A stretch of 64,000 nucleotides of DNA, from positions 80,694 through 144,693 of the forward strand of contig JAATFV010000063.1 in assembly GCA_015655015.1 (NCBI GenBank), written 5' to 3'. Of the stretch, positions 48,237-56,981 are shown one piece after another; the stretch's first letter is position 1, and every line of letters starts with the position of its first letter. The notes under the pieces are model-generated. The model did no database searches. It was not told the DNA's origin and was given only the letters and a program-made list of their open reading frames with translations. Both the position numbers and the translations under genes were made by a program. This stretch comes from Chitinophagales bacterium (GTDB lineage Bacteria; Bacteroidota; Bacteroidia; Chitinophagales; Chitinophagaceae).

Positions 48237-48905
48237 ATGACACAGGATACCTCCGCTTTCAGCAAAACAACAAATATAGGCAAGACCGAACGGATGATCT
48301 CCGCCATTGCCGGCTCCTTATTACTCTATAAGATCACTAAAAAACATAAGTCAGACACCCTCCTGCTCCTGGCAGGCGGTTATCTCCTATACCGGGCCAC
48401 TTCCGGCAATTGCCCGATCCACTCTCTTTTTAGCGGTAAGGGAAGCGATCATCCCCGTAATGTCAATGTAAGGGCCAGCGTGATCGTGAACAGGCCAAGG
48501 GCGGAAGTATATGCCTTCTGGAGAAAACTGGAGAACCTCCCTTTGTTCATGAAACACCTGGACAGCGTTGACGAAATAGATGAATACACCTCTGCCTGGA
48601 AAGTAAAGATACCGGGAGGACTGGGGCATATCCGCTGGGAAGCGGAGATCGTCAAAGAAGAAGAAGGCACTGTCCTGTCCTGGCAGTCCGTGGAAGGTTC
48701 AGCCATTAAAAATGCGGGTAAGATCAACTTCTCAGACACCCCGGCCCAGGGCACCCGGATCGACGCCCTCATCTCCTATCATGCCCCACTGGGGAAATTC
48801 GGGGAAGGCATCTCTCACCTATTGACCCCGGTATTCAGCGAAATGATCCAAAATGACATCCTGAGCTTCAAACGTTACATAGAAGATCCCCAAACCACCT
48901 TATAG
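48237..48905 (+). CDS. DUF2892 plus SRPBCC-domain protein
   Basis: A 222-residue protein. The first 65 residues form a DUF2892-like membrane hairpin (NIGKTERMISAIAGSLLLYK, DTLLLLAGGYLLYRATSGNC). A START/SRPBCC domain follows (about 80-220: VRASVIVNRPRAEVYAFWRK, LENLPLFMKHLDSVDEID, GHIRWEAEIVKEEEGTVLSW). This is the cyclase/dehydrase-like group with a hydrophobic pocket, which may bind a lipid or other ligand at the membrane. It stands alone between DUF421 and LigD and shares the TGGCAT-type control. Confidence 0.9.
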   Translation: MTQDTSAFSKTTNIGKTERMISAIAGSLLLYKITKKHKSDTLLLLAGGYLLYRATSGNCPIHSLFSGKGSDHPRNVNVRASVIVNRPRAEVYAFWRKLENLPLFMKHLDSVDEIDEYTSAWKVKIPGGLGHIRWEAEIVKEEEGTVLSWQSVEGSAIKNAGKINFSDTPAQGTRIDALISYHAPLGKFGEGISHLLTPVFSEMIQNDILSFKRYIEDPQTTL

Positions 48906-48930
48906 TGTAATAATTTCCACAATCTACCAG

Positions 48931-49221
48931 TCATTTGTTCCCCCGGGATCGCCCGGCCTCTTCTGATTTCTCAATGGCCCTCCCCACCAGCTCGCTTAAA
49001 TGCGTAGGCTGCTCCGTATCCAGATGAACCCATTTATCCTTTTTTTTCTTAATTTTCATGACAGGAAGGATCGACCCTTCCTTTTGCGCGGCCGTCCGGA
49101 AATTACTGATGATATAATAAGGATCCGAATGATGCAGCTCCACCCGGGCGATAAGGTGTAAGACGACAGGGGTCTTTTCAAGCTGAATATCAAATTCTAT
49201 AACATATGAATCGGCTATCAT
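48931..49221 (-). CDS. Hypothetical 96-residue protein
   Basis: A small soluble protein with no recognised domain. It has a beta-rich N-terminal half (SYVIEFDIQLEKTPVVLHLI) and a basic, charged C-terminus (MKIKKKKDKWVHLDTEQPTH, then EKSEEAGRSRGNK). It converges with the SRPBCC gene and is divergent from ligD. The start at 49221 (second Met of the frame) is a guess. Confidence 0.65.
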   Translation of the reverse strand: MIADSYVIEFDIQLEKTPVVLHLIARVELHHSDPYYIISNFRTAAQKEGSILPVMKIKKKKDKWVHLDTEQPTHLSELVGRAIEKSEEAGRSRGNK

Positions 49222-49319
49222 ACACAATAGTTTTTGTTATACAATTTGCAGGGGTCAGTCTGGAAAATCCTTTAGAAAAAAGTATGCCTTTTTTTAAACA
49301 GGTAATTTCTTCCGGGGGA

Positions 49320-49335
49320 TGGCATTTCTTTTGTC
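49320..49335 (+). promoter_or_regulatory. Sigma-54-like element upstream of ligD
   Basis: TGGCATTTCTTTTGTC: GG and GT ten bases apart, TTTG core present. It lies 72 bases before the ATG at 49407, upstream of a tandem duplication in the leader. Confidence 0.45.
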
Positions 49336-49345
49336 TCTTTTTAAG

Positions 49346-49384
49346 TCAGTTACTTTTAGGTCAGTTACTTTTAGGTCAGTTTCC
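49346..49384. repeat. Tandem duplication in the ligD leader
   Basis: GTCAGTTACTTTTAG occurs twice in tandem (from about 49344 and 49359), followed by a third partial GTCAGTTTCC. It lies 23-60 bases before the ligD start codon. Confidence 0.8.
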
Positions 49385-49406
49385 ATAAAAACATTGGCTG
49401 AAACTT

Positions 49407-52244
49407 ATGCCCTTACAAGAATATAAAAAGAAGCGGTCTTTTACAAAGACCCCGGAACCTCAGGGCGGACGGCCTTCGGGAACGGCGCTGCAATTTGTCG
49501 TGCAGAAACATGCAGCATCCCACCTGCATTATGATTTCCGCCTGGAAATGGAAGGAGTCCTGAAAAGCTGGGCCGTTCCGAAAGGACCATCCATGAACCC
49601 GGCGGACAAGCGGCTGGCCATGCAGGTAGAGGATCATCCCTTTGGCTATAAGGATTTCGAAGGCATCATACCCGCCGGGAACTATGGGGCAGGGACCGTA
49701 ATGGTATGGGATGAAGGGACCTATGAACCGCTGGAAAAAACAAAAGGGACCAGGGCTGACCAGGACCGGGAACTACGGAAAGAATTGCAGGCCGGCTCCC
49801 TGAAATTCCGCCTGAACGGAAAAAAGCTCAAAGGAGAGTTTGCCCTGGTGAAGACCCACGGAATGGGCGAAAATTCCTGGCTGCTGATCAAACATAAAGA
49901 TCAATATGCTACAAATGCCGCCATCACCAATGAAGACAAATCGGTGTTATCCCGAAAAACACTGGAACAGATAACTAAGAATCCCCACGCTAAAGAATGG
50001 AAGAGCAACAGGCAGGACGGTGATGCCGGTGCTGCCGGAAAGACAAGCAAGAACAACGCAAAAACAAAAAAGAGCAGCGCAGAAACAAAAAAGAACAACG
50101 CAAAAAATAACCCAAAGACAAAAAATGAAGAAACTATAGAAAAGACAGCCAAAAAAGGAAAAGCGAAAGCAGACCTTGCCGCCCCTTCCGCCATCAAGGC
50201 GGGACGCAAAGCCCCGATGCCTAAAGACCTCGCCCCCATGCTGGCGACCCTGGTGGACACCCCTCCCGCAGAGGAAGGCTGGTCATACGAGGTGAAATGG
50301 GATGGATACCGGGCACTCGCCTATCTGAAAAAAAATTCCGTGGAGCTCCGCTCCCGGAATAATAAATCCTTTAATGAAAAATTCTACCCGGTCTATAACG
50401 CCCTGCAGGCTTGGGGCATCAACGCTATTCTCGACGGAGAGATCGTAGTGATCGATGAAAAGGGACAGTCCAGCTTCGGCGCCCTGCAAAACTGGCGCAG
50501 TGAAGCCGACGGACAGCTGATCTATTATCTGTTCGACCTCCTCTGGCTGGAAGGAAAAGACCTTATGGAACTTTCCCTGACAGAACGAAGAGAGCTGCTG
50601 AGATCCCTGGCGCCGGAAGAAGGGATCCTCCGGATCAGCGAGAACTTCCAGACCAGCGGAAAAGAGTTCTTCGCCGCTGCACAAAAAATGGGCCTGGAAG
50701 GCATCATAGCCAAAAAAGAGGACAGCCTGTATACTCCCGGCGCCCGCTCCCGGGAATGGCTGAAGATCAAAACGGCGAACAGACAGGAAGTGGTGATCGG
50801 CGGCTATACGCTTAACAAGGGTAGCAGCAAGTTATTCAGCTCCCTGCTGGTAGGCGTTTTTGAAAAGGGACACCTGCAATACACCGGCAAGATCGGTACA
50901 GGCTTCAACGATAAAATGCAAAAAGAGATGCTGCGGCAGTTCAAGCCCCTGGTACAGAAAAGATCCCCTTTCAGCTCCGTACCGGATATTAACAAGCCGT
51001 CCCGCTTCCGCCCCGACCCACCAACAGCAACGGCCGTATGGCTGAAGCCAAAATTATTGTGCGAAGTGTCCTTCCGGGAGATGACGGAAGATGGAGTCAT
51101 GCGGCATCCCTCTTTCGAAGGCATGCGGGAAGATAAGGATCCCAAAGAGGTAAGGCGGGAAAAGGCCTTGCCTGTGGAAGAGGTCCTGGAGGAGACCAGT
51201 CCGAAAATAAAAACCAAAAAAGGTGCAGTAAAAGTGAAAACAGCAAGCGTAACACCCATCGAAAAATCGATCCTCGTCCCCGCCATAACCGGGGACCGGA
51301 AGAGCTTACTCAACCCTTCCGACGAATCCCAGGTAAGATCCATCCAGGGACACGAACTCTCCTTTACCCATCTTAGCAAAGTCTTCTGGCCAAAAGAGAA
51401 ATTCACGAAAAGAGACCTCCTCAATTACTACTACCAGGTAGCGCCCTACATGCTGCCCTACCTCAAAGACAGGCCGCAATCACTGAACAGATACCCGAAC
51501 GGCATCCTGGGAAAAAGCTTCTACCAGAAGGACGTAAAAGGAAAAGTCCCGGACTGGATAGCCACCTTTCCCTACCACAGCGCGGAAGATGACCGGGATA
51601 AAGAATTCCTGGTTTGCACGGATGAGGCAAGCCTTCTCTACATGGCCGCATTAGGCTGTATAGAGATCAATCCCTGGAGCAGCCGGGTACAGGCCCCCGA
51701 CCAGCCTGACTGGTGTATCATCGACCTCGACCCGGATAAGAAGACTCCCTTTGACAAAGTGATCGAAGCTGCCCTGGTCACCCGGGATGTACTGCAAACA
51801 GCAGGAGTCACCTCCTTTTGCAAAACGTCCGGCTCTACCGGCCTGCATATCTATTTCCCGCTGGGAGCTAAATATACTTATGAGCATTCGAAAGAATTTG
51901 CCCGGCTGATCGTAACTATCGTTCAATCGGAAATCCCCTCCTATACCAGCCTCGAACGCACCGTCCGCGACCGGAAAGGAAAAATGTACCTGGATTTTTT
52001 ACAGAACCGCCCGCAGGCTACCATTGCCGCCCCCTATTCGGTCAGGCCCAAGCCGGGAGCTACGGTGTCCACCCCTCTACACTGGGAGGAAGTCAAAAAA
52101 GGATTGAAAATGCAGGATTTCACCTTACAGAATGTTCCCGCCAGACTAAAATCCATCGGAGATATTTTCAAGCCTGTACTGGGGAAGGGTATCCAGATGG
52201 AAAAGGCGCTGAAACTCCTGGAAGGCTTGAAAAAAAGCAGCTGA
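49407..52244 (+). CDS. ligD: Multifunctional DNA ligase D for non-homologous end joining
   Basis: A 945-residue protein in the order phosphoesterase, ligase, polymerase. The 3'-phosphoesterase domain (about 1-190) has QKHAASHLHYDFRLEMEGVL and AMQVEDHPFGYKDFEG. A Lys/Asn-rich linker spans about 205-270. The ATP-dependent ligase (about 275-590) has the nucleotidyl-transfer motif EVKWDGYRAL with the active Lys near 296, ILDGEIVV and GLEGIIAKKEDS. The primase-polymerase (about 645-940) has FTHLSKVFWPKEKFTKRDLL, and IIDLDPDKK with catalytic Asp near 770. Ku at 941 is its partner. The enzyme trims, fills and seals double-strand breaks. It is coupled to a KTSC gene two bases downstream. Confidence 0.98.
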   Translation: MPLQEYKKKRSFTKTPEPQGGRPSGTALQFVVQKHAASHLHYDFRLEMEGVLKSWAVPKGPSMNPADKRLAMQVEDHPFGYKDFEGIIPAGNYGAGTVMVWDEGTYEPLEKTKGTRADQDRELRKELQAGSLKFRLNGKKLKGEFALVKTHGMGENSWLLIKHKDQYATNAAITNEDKSVLSRKTLEQITKNPHAKEWKSNRQDGDAGAAGKTSKNNAKTKKSSAETKKNNAKNNPKTKNEETIEKTAKKGKAKADLAAPSAIKAGRKAPMPKDLAPMLATLVDTPPAEEGWSYEVKWDGYRALAYLKKNSVELRSRNNKSFNEKFYPVYNALQAWGINAILDGEIVVIDEKGQSSFGALQNWRSEADGQLIYYLFDLLWLEGKDLMELSLTERRELLRSLAPEEGILRISENFQTSGKEFFAAAQKMGLEGIIAKKEDSLYTPGARSREWLKIKTANRQEVVIGGYTLNKGSSKLFSSLLVGVFEKGHLQYTGKIGTGFNDKMQKEMLRQFKPLVQKRSPFSSVPDINKPSRFRPDPPTATAVWLKPKLLCEVSFREMTEDGVMRHPSFEGMREDKDPKEVRREKALPVEEVLEETSPKIKTKKGAVKVKTASVTPIEKSILVPAITGDRKSLLNPSDESQVRSIQGHELSFTHLSKVFWPKEKFTKRDLLNYYYQVAPYMLPYLKDRPQSLNRYPNGILGKSFYQKDVKGKVPDWIATFPYHSAEDDRDKEFLVCTDEASLLYMAALGCIEINPWSSRVQAPDQPDWCIIDLDPDKKTPFDKVIEAALVTRDVLQTAGVTSFCKTSGSTGLHIYFPLGAKYTYEHSKEFARLIVTIVQSEIPSYTSLERTVRDRKGKMYLDFLQNRPQATIAAPYSVRPKPGATVSTPLHWEEVKKGLKMQDFTLQNVPARLKSIGDIFKPVLGKGIQMEKALKLLEGLKKSS

Positions 52245-52246
52245 CC

Positions 52247-52444
52247 ATGCCATCGTCCGTCGTTCATACCATGCGATATGACCACAAGTCGAAAACACTG
52301 AGAATAATTTTCGTCTCCGGAATGGTATATGATTACCTCAACGTTCCGGAAAAGGTATACGAAGAAATGAAGGGATCGGGGTCAAAAGGGACATTTTTAA
52401 ACCAGCGTATCAAGACAAAGTTCCGTTTCAGAAAAATAGAATGA
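52247..52444 (+). CDS. KTSC-domain protein
   Basis: A 65-residue protein made of one KTSC domain: SSVVHTMRYDHKSKTLRIIF, SGMVYDYLNVPEKVYEEMKG, then SGSKGTFLNQRIKTKFRFRK, with the GTFLNQ motif. KTSC domains occur alone or fused to lysyl-tRNA synthetase and may bind nucleic acid. It starts two bases after the ligD stop codon, so the two are co-expressed, which hints at a DNA-end or repair accessory role. That role is inference. Confidence 0.93.
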   Translation: MPSSVVHTMRYDHKSKTLRIIFVSGMVYDYLNVPEKVYEEMKGSGSKGTFLNQRIKTKFRFRKIE

Positions 52445-52473
52445 GCCCGTCATGCCCGACGACACACCCAGGC

Positions 52474-54168
52474 TCATGCCGTATACTTATTCCCGATGAA
52501 ATCCACGATATGTTTTAATGAAGCTCCCGGGTCTTTCATACCTTCCGCCTCTGCCCCCACCCTTGCCAATTCTTCATCATGAACAGTATCCCGGAACCAT
52601 TTCGTATAATCCTTCCGATGCAGATGGAACAGCCAGGTATCGGAGTCGATCCCTTCCGCGAGATGTTTAAAGAGCAGTAAATTATTTGCTTTCAGATGGA
52701 GCTTGTTCTGCGGACCCGTAAAAACAAAACTGTTGCCGCCCATATCGCCCTGCGCATATTTCTTTTTATGCCGTTGCTGCAACTGAAGGGGAAGGCGAAA
52801 TTTCGCTTTATAAGGCGGCCGGGTATCATCCCGCTCCCATATACAGATCTCATCCTCTGCCAGGGAAGGGATATTTGCCGGAACAGGTATCCCCAATCTC
52901 CCGCAAAATTGTTCAAAAGGATAAGAAGGGTTCTTCCCGATGGTAAGAAGCATACCGATCTTTGAAAGCATCGCAGGTCCAAGAGCGTGCGGAGAAGTAC
53001 TGATCAGGATGAAATTATTAAAGTCATCCGGCAGCCAATCCAATGAAACTTCCGGAGCCGTAGGCACCAGGTGATGGGCTTCATCCAGCAGCAGCCAGTG
53101 CGGATGACCGTAGCGGCGTCGCATGTCCAGCAGCGCCGGCATCAGCCGGACAAAAAAAGCCGGTCTGTCAGCCAAAGGGATGGACAGGGTGCAAATTACC
53201 AGGTTTTGTACCGGATCTTTCAGCAATTCTTTTATTTCTTCGATGGATGGCAGCGAAGTGCCACTCCCCAGCACGACCGAATCAGGCAGCTCCAGGTAGT
53301 CCCCTTCCGGGTCTACCAGACAGAATTGATACCCCTTGCTGACCAGGCTTTCGATAATTGATAGGGTGAAGGTAGTCTTTCCGCTGCCCGACACCCCTGA
53401 AAGCAGGATCCCGCTGCGATAGGGGCAGATGGCAAAGGCATGCCCCTCCTCTTCAGTACCCAGCTCCAGGTAATGCCGGGACAATCTCCCATTGAGGAAG
53501 GAAAGGTCATTTGCTATGAGCCCATCGATCAATTCATTTACCCCATTCCCATGCGCTGCATCCGTTACCCAGTCCGACACCGCTTTCAGGGCCGGAAGGG
53601 CGTTACTCACCGCCACGGAACATTCCGCCGCCTGCAACAGGGCGCTGTCATTTTCGGCATCGCCTACCGCAACAGTATTATGCAGGGACAGGTGCAATAC
53701 ACGAAGAAGGGCCTGGAGACCCGTCGCCTTATTGATCCCGGACGGCAATATCATGACCGCTCCCTTGTTGAAGATGACCTGCCGTTCGATACCGCAAGTC
53801 TTGATCGTATCCAGCACCGCTTGCTCATAAGGCTCCCACGTCGCTATGATCACTTTACCGACCGAGATGGGATGAACGCCTTTCTCCTGCAGGGCCCGTA
53901 CAAAGGCCAGGTCCGGCGCCGGCCCTAACATCGTCTCTTTCCCGGTAGCCGTCTCGTGAATAAGGGCGCCGTTCTCTGCGACGATATAATCGAAGATCTT
54001 ATAACCGGGAAAAACGACTACCAGGTCTTTCATCTCCCTGCCGGTAACCAGTATTCCCTTTCTCCCCGCACCCTGCAGCTGCTTCAGTTTTTCCATGACA
54101 GCTTCTGTCACCAGCCCCTGGTTGGCCAGGGTGCCATCATAATCCGTTGCTAATACCAGGTAACGCAT
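52474..54168 (-). CDS. Fusion of HAD-IIB phosphatase and HerA/DUF87-like ATPase
   Basis: A 564-residue protein. Residues 1-230 are a HAD phosphatase of the Cof/sucrose-phosphatase type: LATDYDGTLANQG (nucleophile Asp near 9), GILVTGREM, and HNTVAVGDAENDSALLQ. Residues 250-530 are a RecA-like ATPase of the HerA/DUF87 class: GILLSGVSGSGKTTFTLSII (Walker A) and HPHWLLLDEAHHLVP (Walker B). This pairing of a sugar-phosphatase-like enzyme with a DNA-translocase-like ATPase is unusual. It follows glgX by 84 bases and likely shares its operon, so a sugar-phosphate substrate is conceivable. Function unknown. Confidence 0.85.
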   Translation of the reverse strand: MRYLVLATDYDGTLANQGLVTEAVMEKLKQLQGAGRKGILVTGREMKDLVVVFPGYKIFDYIVAENGALIHETATGKETMLGPAPDLAFVRALQEKGVHPISVGKVIIATWEPYEQAVLDTIKTCGIERQVIFNKGAVMILPSGINKATGLQALLRVLHLSLHNTVAVGDAENDSALLQAAECSVAVSNALPALKAVSDWVTDAAHGNGVNELIDGLIANDLSFLNGRLSRHYLELGTEEEGHAFAICPYRSGILLSGVSGSGKTTFTLSIIESLVSKGYQFCLVDPEGDYLELPDSVVLGSGTSLPSIEEIKELLKDPVQNLVICTLSIPLADRPAFFVRLMPALLDMRRRYGHPHWLLLDEAHHLVPTAPEVSLDWLPDDFNNFILISTSPHALGPAMLSKIGMLLTIGKNPSYPFEQFCGRLGIPVPANIPSLAEDEICIWERDDTRPPYKAKFRLPLQLQQRHKKKYAQGDMGGNSFVFTGPQNKLHLKANNLLLFKHLAEGIDSDTWLFHLHRKDYTKWFRDTVHDEELARVGAEAEGMKDPGASLKHIVDFIGNKYTA

Positions 54169-54252
54169 AATTCTTTATGAGATATCTTTCAAAAAGAGGG
54201 CCAGGATGATGGTTTCTGCCGGCCCTGTTCGCCGGTTGCTGCGCCGCCGGAT

Positions 54253-56490
54253 CTATCCTTTGCGCGAGCATTGCAACAGAAGAATCGTGTGGTCTTCTAC
54301 CGTAATGGTTTCCCCGGCGTCATAACTTGCCTTTGTCTTTGGGGCGGCAGATAGGACCCTGGCGCCAGCTGAGATCGCGGCCTGGCCGCTTTCACCCTTT
54401 GTTGCGGCAGATACTGCCGGCGTTGCCAGTAAAGCAGGCTCAGGCGGGGTCACCTTTTCAGCAGGGCGCGAAAAGCCGGTCTCAATCACTTTTTTCCATT
54501 CCCTGCCGAATTTTTCTTCCGGAAGGGTAAAATCCACCGGCCCGTAGTGTGCATTGAAAATAATATAAAAGCTGTCGTCTACAAGAGGCTGATTGTTCTG
54601 ATCCACCGTATTCAGGCCTCTGCCATTCAGGAATATTCCCAGGGATTTGGCGAAATCCTTTTTCCAATGATCTTCCGACATTTCCATCCCCTCGGGAATG
54701 AACCAGGCTATGTCCGTCAGCCCCCTTTTTCGGACAGGCCTGCCTTTGAACCAGTGCTTGCGGCTGAATACAGGATGCTCCTTTCGAAACTGGATCAGCC
54801 GGGAAGTGAACGCTATGAGTTCCCGGTCAGCCTTTTCCCAATTGATCCAGGAGATCTCATTATCCTGGCAATAGGCATTGTTATTCCCTTTCTGTGTATG
54901 GCCGGCCTCATCTCCGGCCCGGAGCATAGGCACTCCCTGGGAAAGCAGCAGCGTGGCTAAAAAATTCCGTTTCTGGCGATTCCGGTACCAGTTGATGCTC
55001 TTATCATCTGTCGGCCCCTCCGCACCTGCATTGGAGGAACGGTTGTCATCCGCCCCATCCTTATTGTCTTCTCCATTCGCCTCGTTATGTTTTTCATTAT
55101 AAGACACCAGGTCATTGAGCGTGAAGCCGTCATGAGCGGTGATGAAATTAATGCTGGCCGTAGGGTTACGGTTGTCATTCTTATACAGATCAGAGCTGCC
55201 GGTAAATCGTTCGGCAAACTCCGCCAGCATGCTATCCGCTCCCCGCCAATAGTCCCGCATACAGTCCCGGTATTTGCCGTTCCATTCCGCCCAGCCCGGA
55301 GGGAACTGACCGATCTGGTAACCGCCCTCTCCTACGTCCCAGGGTTCGGCGATCAGCTTCACCTGGGAAATAACAGGGTCCTGGTAAATGATATTAAAGA
55401 AAGCGCCCAGCCGGTTGACATCGTGTAGTTCGCGCGCCAGGGAAGCAGCCAGGTCGAACCGGAAACCATCCACATGCATTTCCTGCACCCAGTACCGGAG
55501 ACTGTCCATGATCATCATGAGCACACTCGGCAACCGGGTATTCAGCGTATTACCCGTACCGGTATAATCGAAGTAAAATCGCTTATCTTCCGCCAGCCGG
55601 TAGTATTCCACATTATCGATCCCCTTATAGGCAAGGGTGGGGCCCTTTTCGTTACCCTCCGCCGTATGATTATAAACCACATCGAGAAATACCTCGATCC
55701 CGGCCTTATGCAGCTCTTTCACCATCGTCTTGAATTCACGGACCTGGCCGCCAACGTCTTCGCCGCTATAGAAGCGTATTTCCGGCGCAAAGAACCCGAT
55801 GGTATTATACCCCCAATAGTTAGTAAGCCCCTTGTCCTGTAAGTGCCGGTCGCTGATAGACTGGTGAACGGGCATCAGCTCGATGGCCGTTATACCCAGT
55901 TTCTTCAAGTGATCAATAACAGCAGGATGGGCCAGGGCGGCATAGGTGCCTTTTATTTCCTCCGGGATACCCGGAAAAAGTTTCGTGAACCCTTTTACAT
56001 GAGCTTCATAAATGATCGTATTATGATAGGCTATCTTCGGCGCCTTGTCATTTTCCCAGTCGAAATGATGATCGATGACAGCCGATTTCGGCGCCGCTGC
56101 TGCATCATCCGTCTCGTCGAAGCTGAGATCATCATCCCCTATTTTATAGCCATACAGCGAATCCTGCCACTCCACGATACTGCAGACGGCTTTGGAATAA
56201 GGATCGAGCAGCAGTTTGTTCGGATTGAAACGGTGGCCGTTTGGAGGTTCATAAGGGCCATACACCCGGTAACCGTATAACTGACCCGGGGAGAGATCCG
56301 GAACATAACCATGCCATACATCATGAGACCGTTCGCTGAATTTGATACGGGTAAACTCTTTCTCTCCTTTCGCTGCGTGAAACAAACATAACTCAACGCC
56401 TGTTGCATTATGGGAATAAAGGGCGAAGTTGACGCCTTTACCGTCCCAAAAGGCTCCCAGCGGATAGGGATTGCCTGGATAGATAGTCAT
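54253..56490 (-). CDS. glgX: Glycogen debranching enzyme GlgX-type (GH13)
   Basis: A 745-residue enzyme that cleaves alpha-1,6 branches of glycogen. An N-terminal CBM48 (NPYPLGAFWDGKGVNFALYS, residues 6-25) precedes the GH13 barrel with DVVYNHTAEG, GFRFDLAASL (nucleophile Asp), KLIAEPWDVGEGGYQIGQF (acid/base Glu) and NFITAHDGFTLNDLV. Near residues 685-730 an Ala/Pro-rich insertion (PEPALLATPAVSAATKGESG and on) interrupts the C-terminal beta domain, which is odd for the family. With the GH15 enzyme at 59344 it could turn glycogen into free sugars or protective trehalose under stress. It lies in a transcription unit with a small lipoprotein and the HAD/ATPase fusion. Confidence 0.95.
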   Translation of the reverse strand: MTIYPGNPYPLGAFWDGKGVNFALYSHNATGVELCLFHAAKGEKEFTRIKFSERSHDVWHGYVPDLSPGQLYGYRVYGPYEPPNGHRFNPNKLLLDPYSKAVCSIVEWQDSLYGYKIGDDDLSFDETDDAAAAPKSAVIDHHFDWENDKAPKIAYHNTIIYEAHVKGFTKLFPGIPEEIKGTYAALAHPAVIDHLKKLGITAIELMPVHQSISDRHLQDKGLTNYWGYNTIGFFAPEIRFYSGEDVGGQVREFKTMVKELHKAGIEVFLDVVYNHTAEGNEKGPTLAYKGIDNVEYYRLAEDKRFYFDYTGTGNTLNTRLPSVLMMIMDSLRYWVQEMHVDGFRFDLAASLARELHDVNRLGAFFNIIYQDPVISQVKLIAEPWDVGEGGYQIGQFPPGWAEWNGKYRDCMRDYWRGADSMLAEFAERFTGSSDLYKNDNRNPTASINFITAHDGFTLNDLVSYNEKHNEANGEDNKDGADDNRSSNAGAEGPTDDKSINWYRNRQKRNFLATLLLSQGVPMLRAGDEAGHTQKGNNNAYCQDNEISWINWEKADRELIAFTSRLIQFRKEHPVFSRKHWFKGRPVRKRGLTDIAWFIPEGMEMSEDHWKKDFAKSLGIFLNGRGLNTVDQNNQPLVDDSFYIIFNAHYGPVDFTLPEEKFGREWKKVIETGFSRPAEKVTPPEPALLATPAVSAATKGESGQAAISAGARVLSAAPKTKASYDAGETITVEDHTILLLQCSRKG

Positions 56491-56562
56491 AATTATGGTT
56501 AATAACCGGTGGGTGGTTTATTATCGGTGGTTAGTTTAGGGAACATTTTCTTTATTCGCCGG

Positions 56563-56661
56563 TCACAGCTCTCTTACAGCATTTGACTGTCCGCTATTAT
56601 TACAGCTAAAGCAACCGGAGGCGACGGCAAAGAAAAGATAATAAATAAGTAAGTTTTTCAT
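56563..56661 (-). CDS. Very small lipoprotein of 32 residues
   Basis: The frame reads KNLLIYYLFFAVASGCFSCN and then NSGQSNAVREL after the first Met. It has a lipoprotein signal with Cys 17 (ASGC) or Cys 20, leaving a mature peptide of only 12-15 residues. This is the size of entericidin-like lipoproteins, but the sequence is not clearly of that family. It starts 27 bases after a TGGCATAATTTTTT element and leads towards glgX, which begins 72 bases downstream. It may be a real stress lipoprotein or a leader. Confidence 0.5.
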   Translation of the reverse strand: MKNLLIYYLFFAVASGCFSCNNSGQSNAVREL

Positions 56662-56687
56662 ATTCAGAAGGTTTTAAGCTATCCAGC

Positions 56688-56703
56688 TGAAAAAATTATG
56701 CCA
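56688..56703 (-). promoter_or_regulatory. TGGCATAATTTTTT element driving the small lipoprotein and glgX
   Basis: Minus-strand TGGCATAATTTTTTCA. The 14-base core TGGCATAATTTTTT is identical at 56903 (plus) and 58760 (minus). As a sigma-54-like site it has TC in place of GC at -12. Confidence 0.55.
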
Positions 56704-56902
56704 TCAGCACCGGCTTCAACGAATAGGCAACTCCCGGAATTACTCACACCAGTCCATGAGCCGTTCCCCGATGGCCTCTGCCGATCGACGGCCTTCTTCT
56801 TTCTTTTCGGGCGGCTGGCTATTGCGGTAGACATATCTTAATTGATTTATAGATGTTAATAGTAATTAAAAAATTATACCACGGCCTTGCTGAGCCCGGG
56901 GC
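56704..56902. other. Intergenic region between the glgX unit and the KGG gene
   Basis: No supported gene. A minus-strand frame near 56763-56836 reads PEKKEEGRRSAEAIGERLMD and looks protein-like, but it has no start codon. The region lies between two inverted copies of the TGGCATAATTTTTT element that fire outward. Confidence 0.4.
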
Positions 56903-56918
56903 TGGCATAATTTTTTCG
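56903..56918 (+). promoter_or_regulatory. TGGCATAATTTTTT element upstream of the KGG gene
   Basis: TGGCATAATTTTTTCG, 64 bases before the ATG at 56982; inverted copy of the site at 56688. Confidence 0.55.
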
Positions 56919-56981
56919 GCGGATGTGTTCGAAGCGCTTCGATTTTTTTCAACCTAATTAATCATCCAAAAATTTAAAGGT

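Noticed and set aside
49206..49388. 60-residue frame upstream of ligD ending in LLLGQLLLGQ
   Set aside because: The repeat comes from the tandem duplication in the ligD leader. There is no signal peptide or domain, and the frame spans the predicted promoter.
49400..49416. TGGCTGAAACTTATGC as a sigma-54 site of ligD
   Set aside because: It overlaps the ligD start codon and has an eleven-base interval. The site at 49320 is better placed.
56763..56836. Protein-like minus-strand frame (PEKKEEGRRSAEAIGERLMD)
   Set aside because: No start codon is available in frame, so it may be a remnant but cannot be supported.
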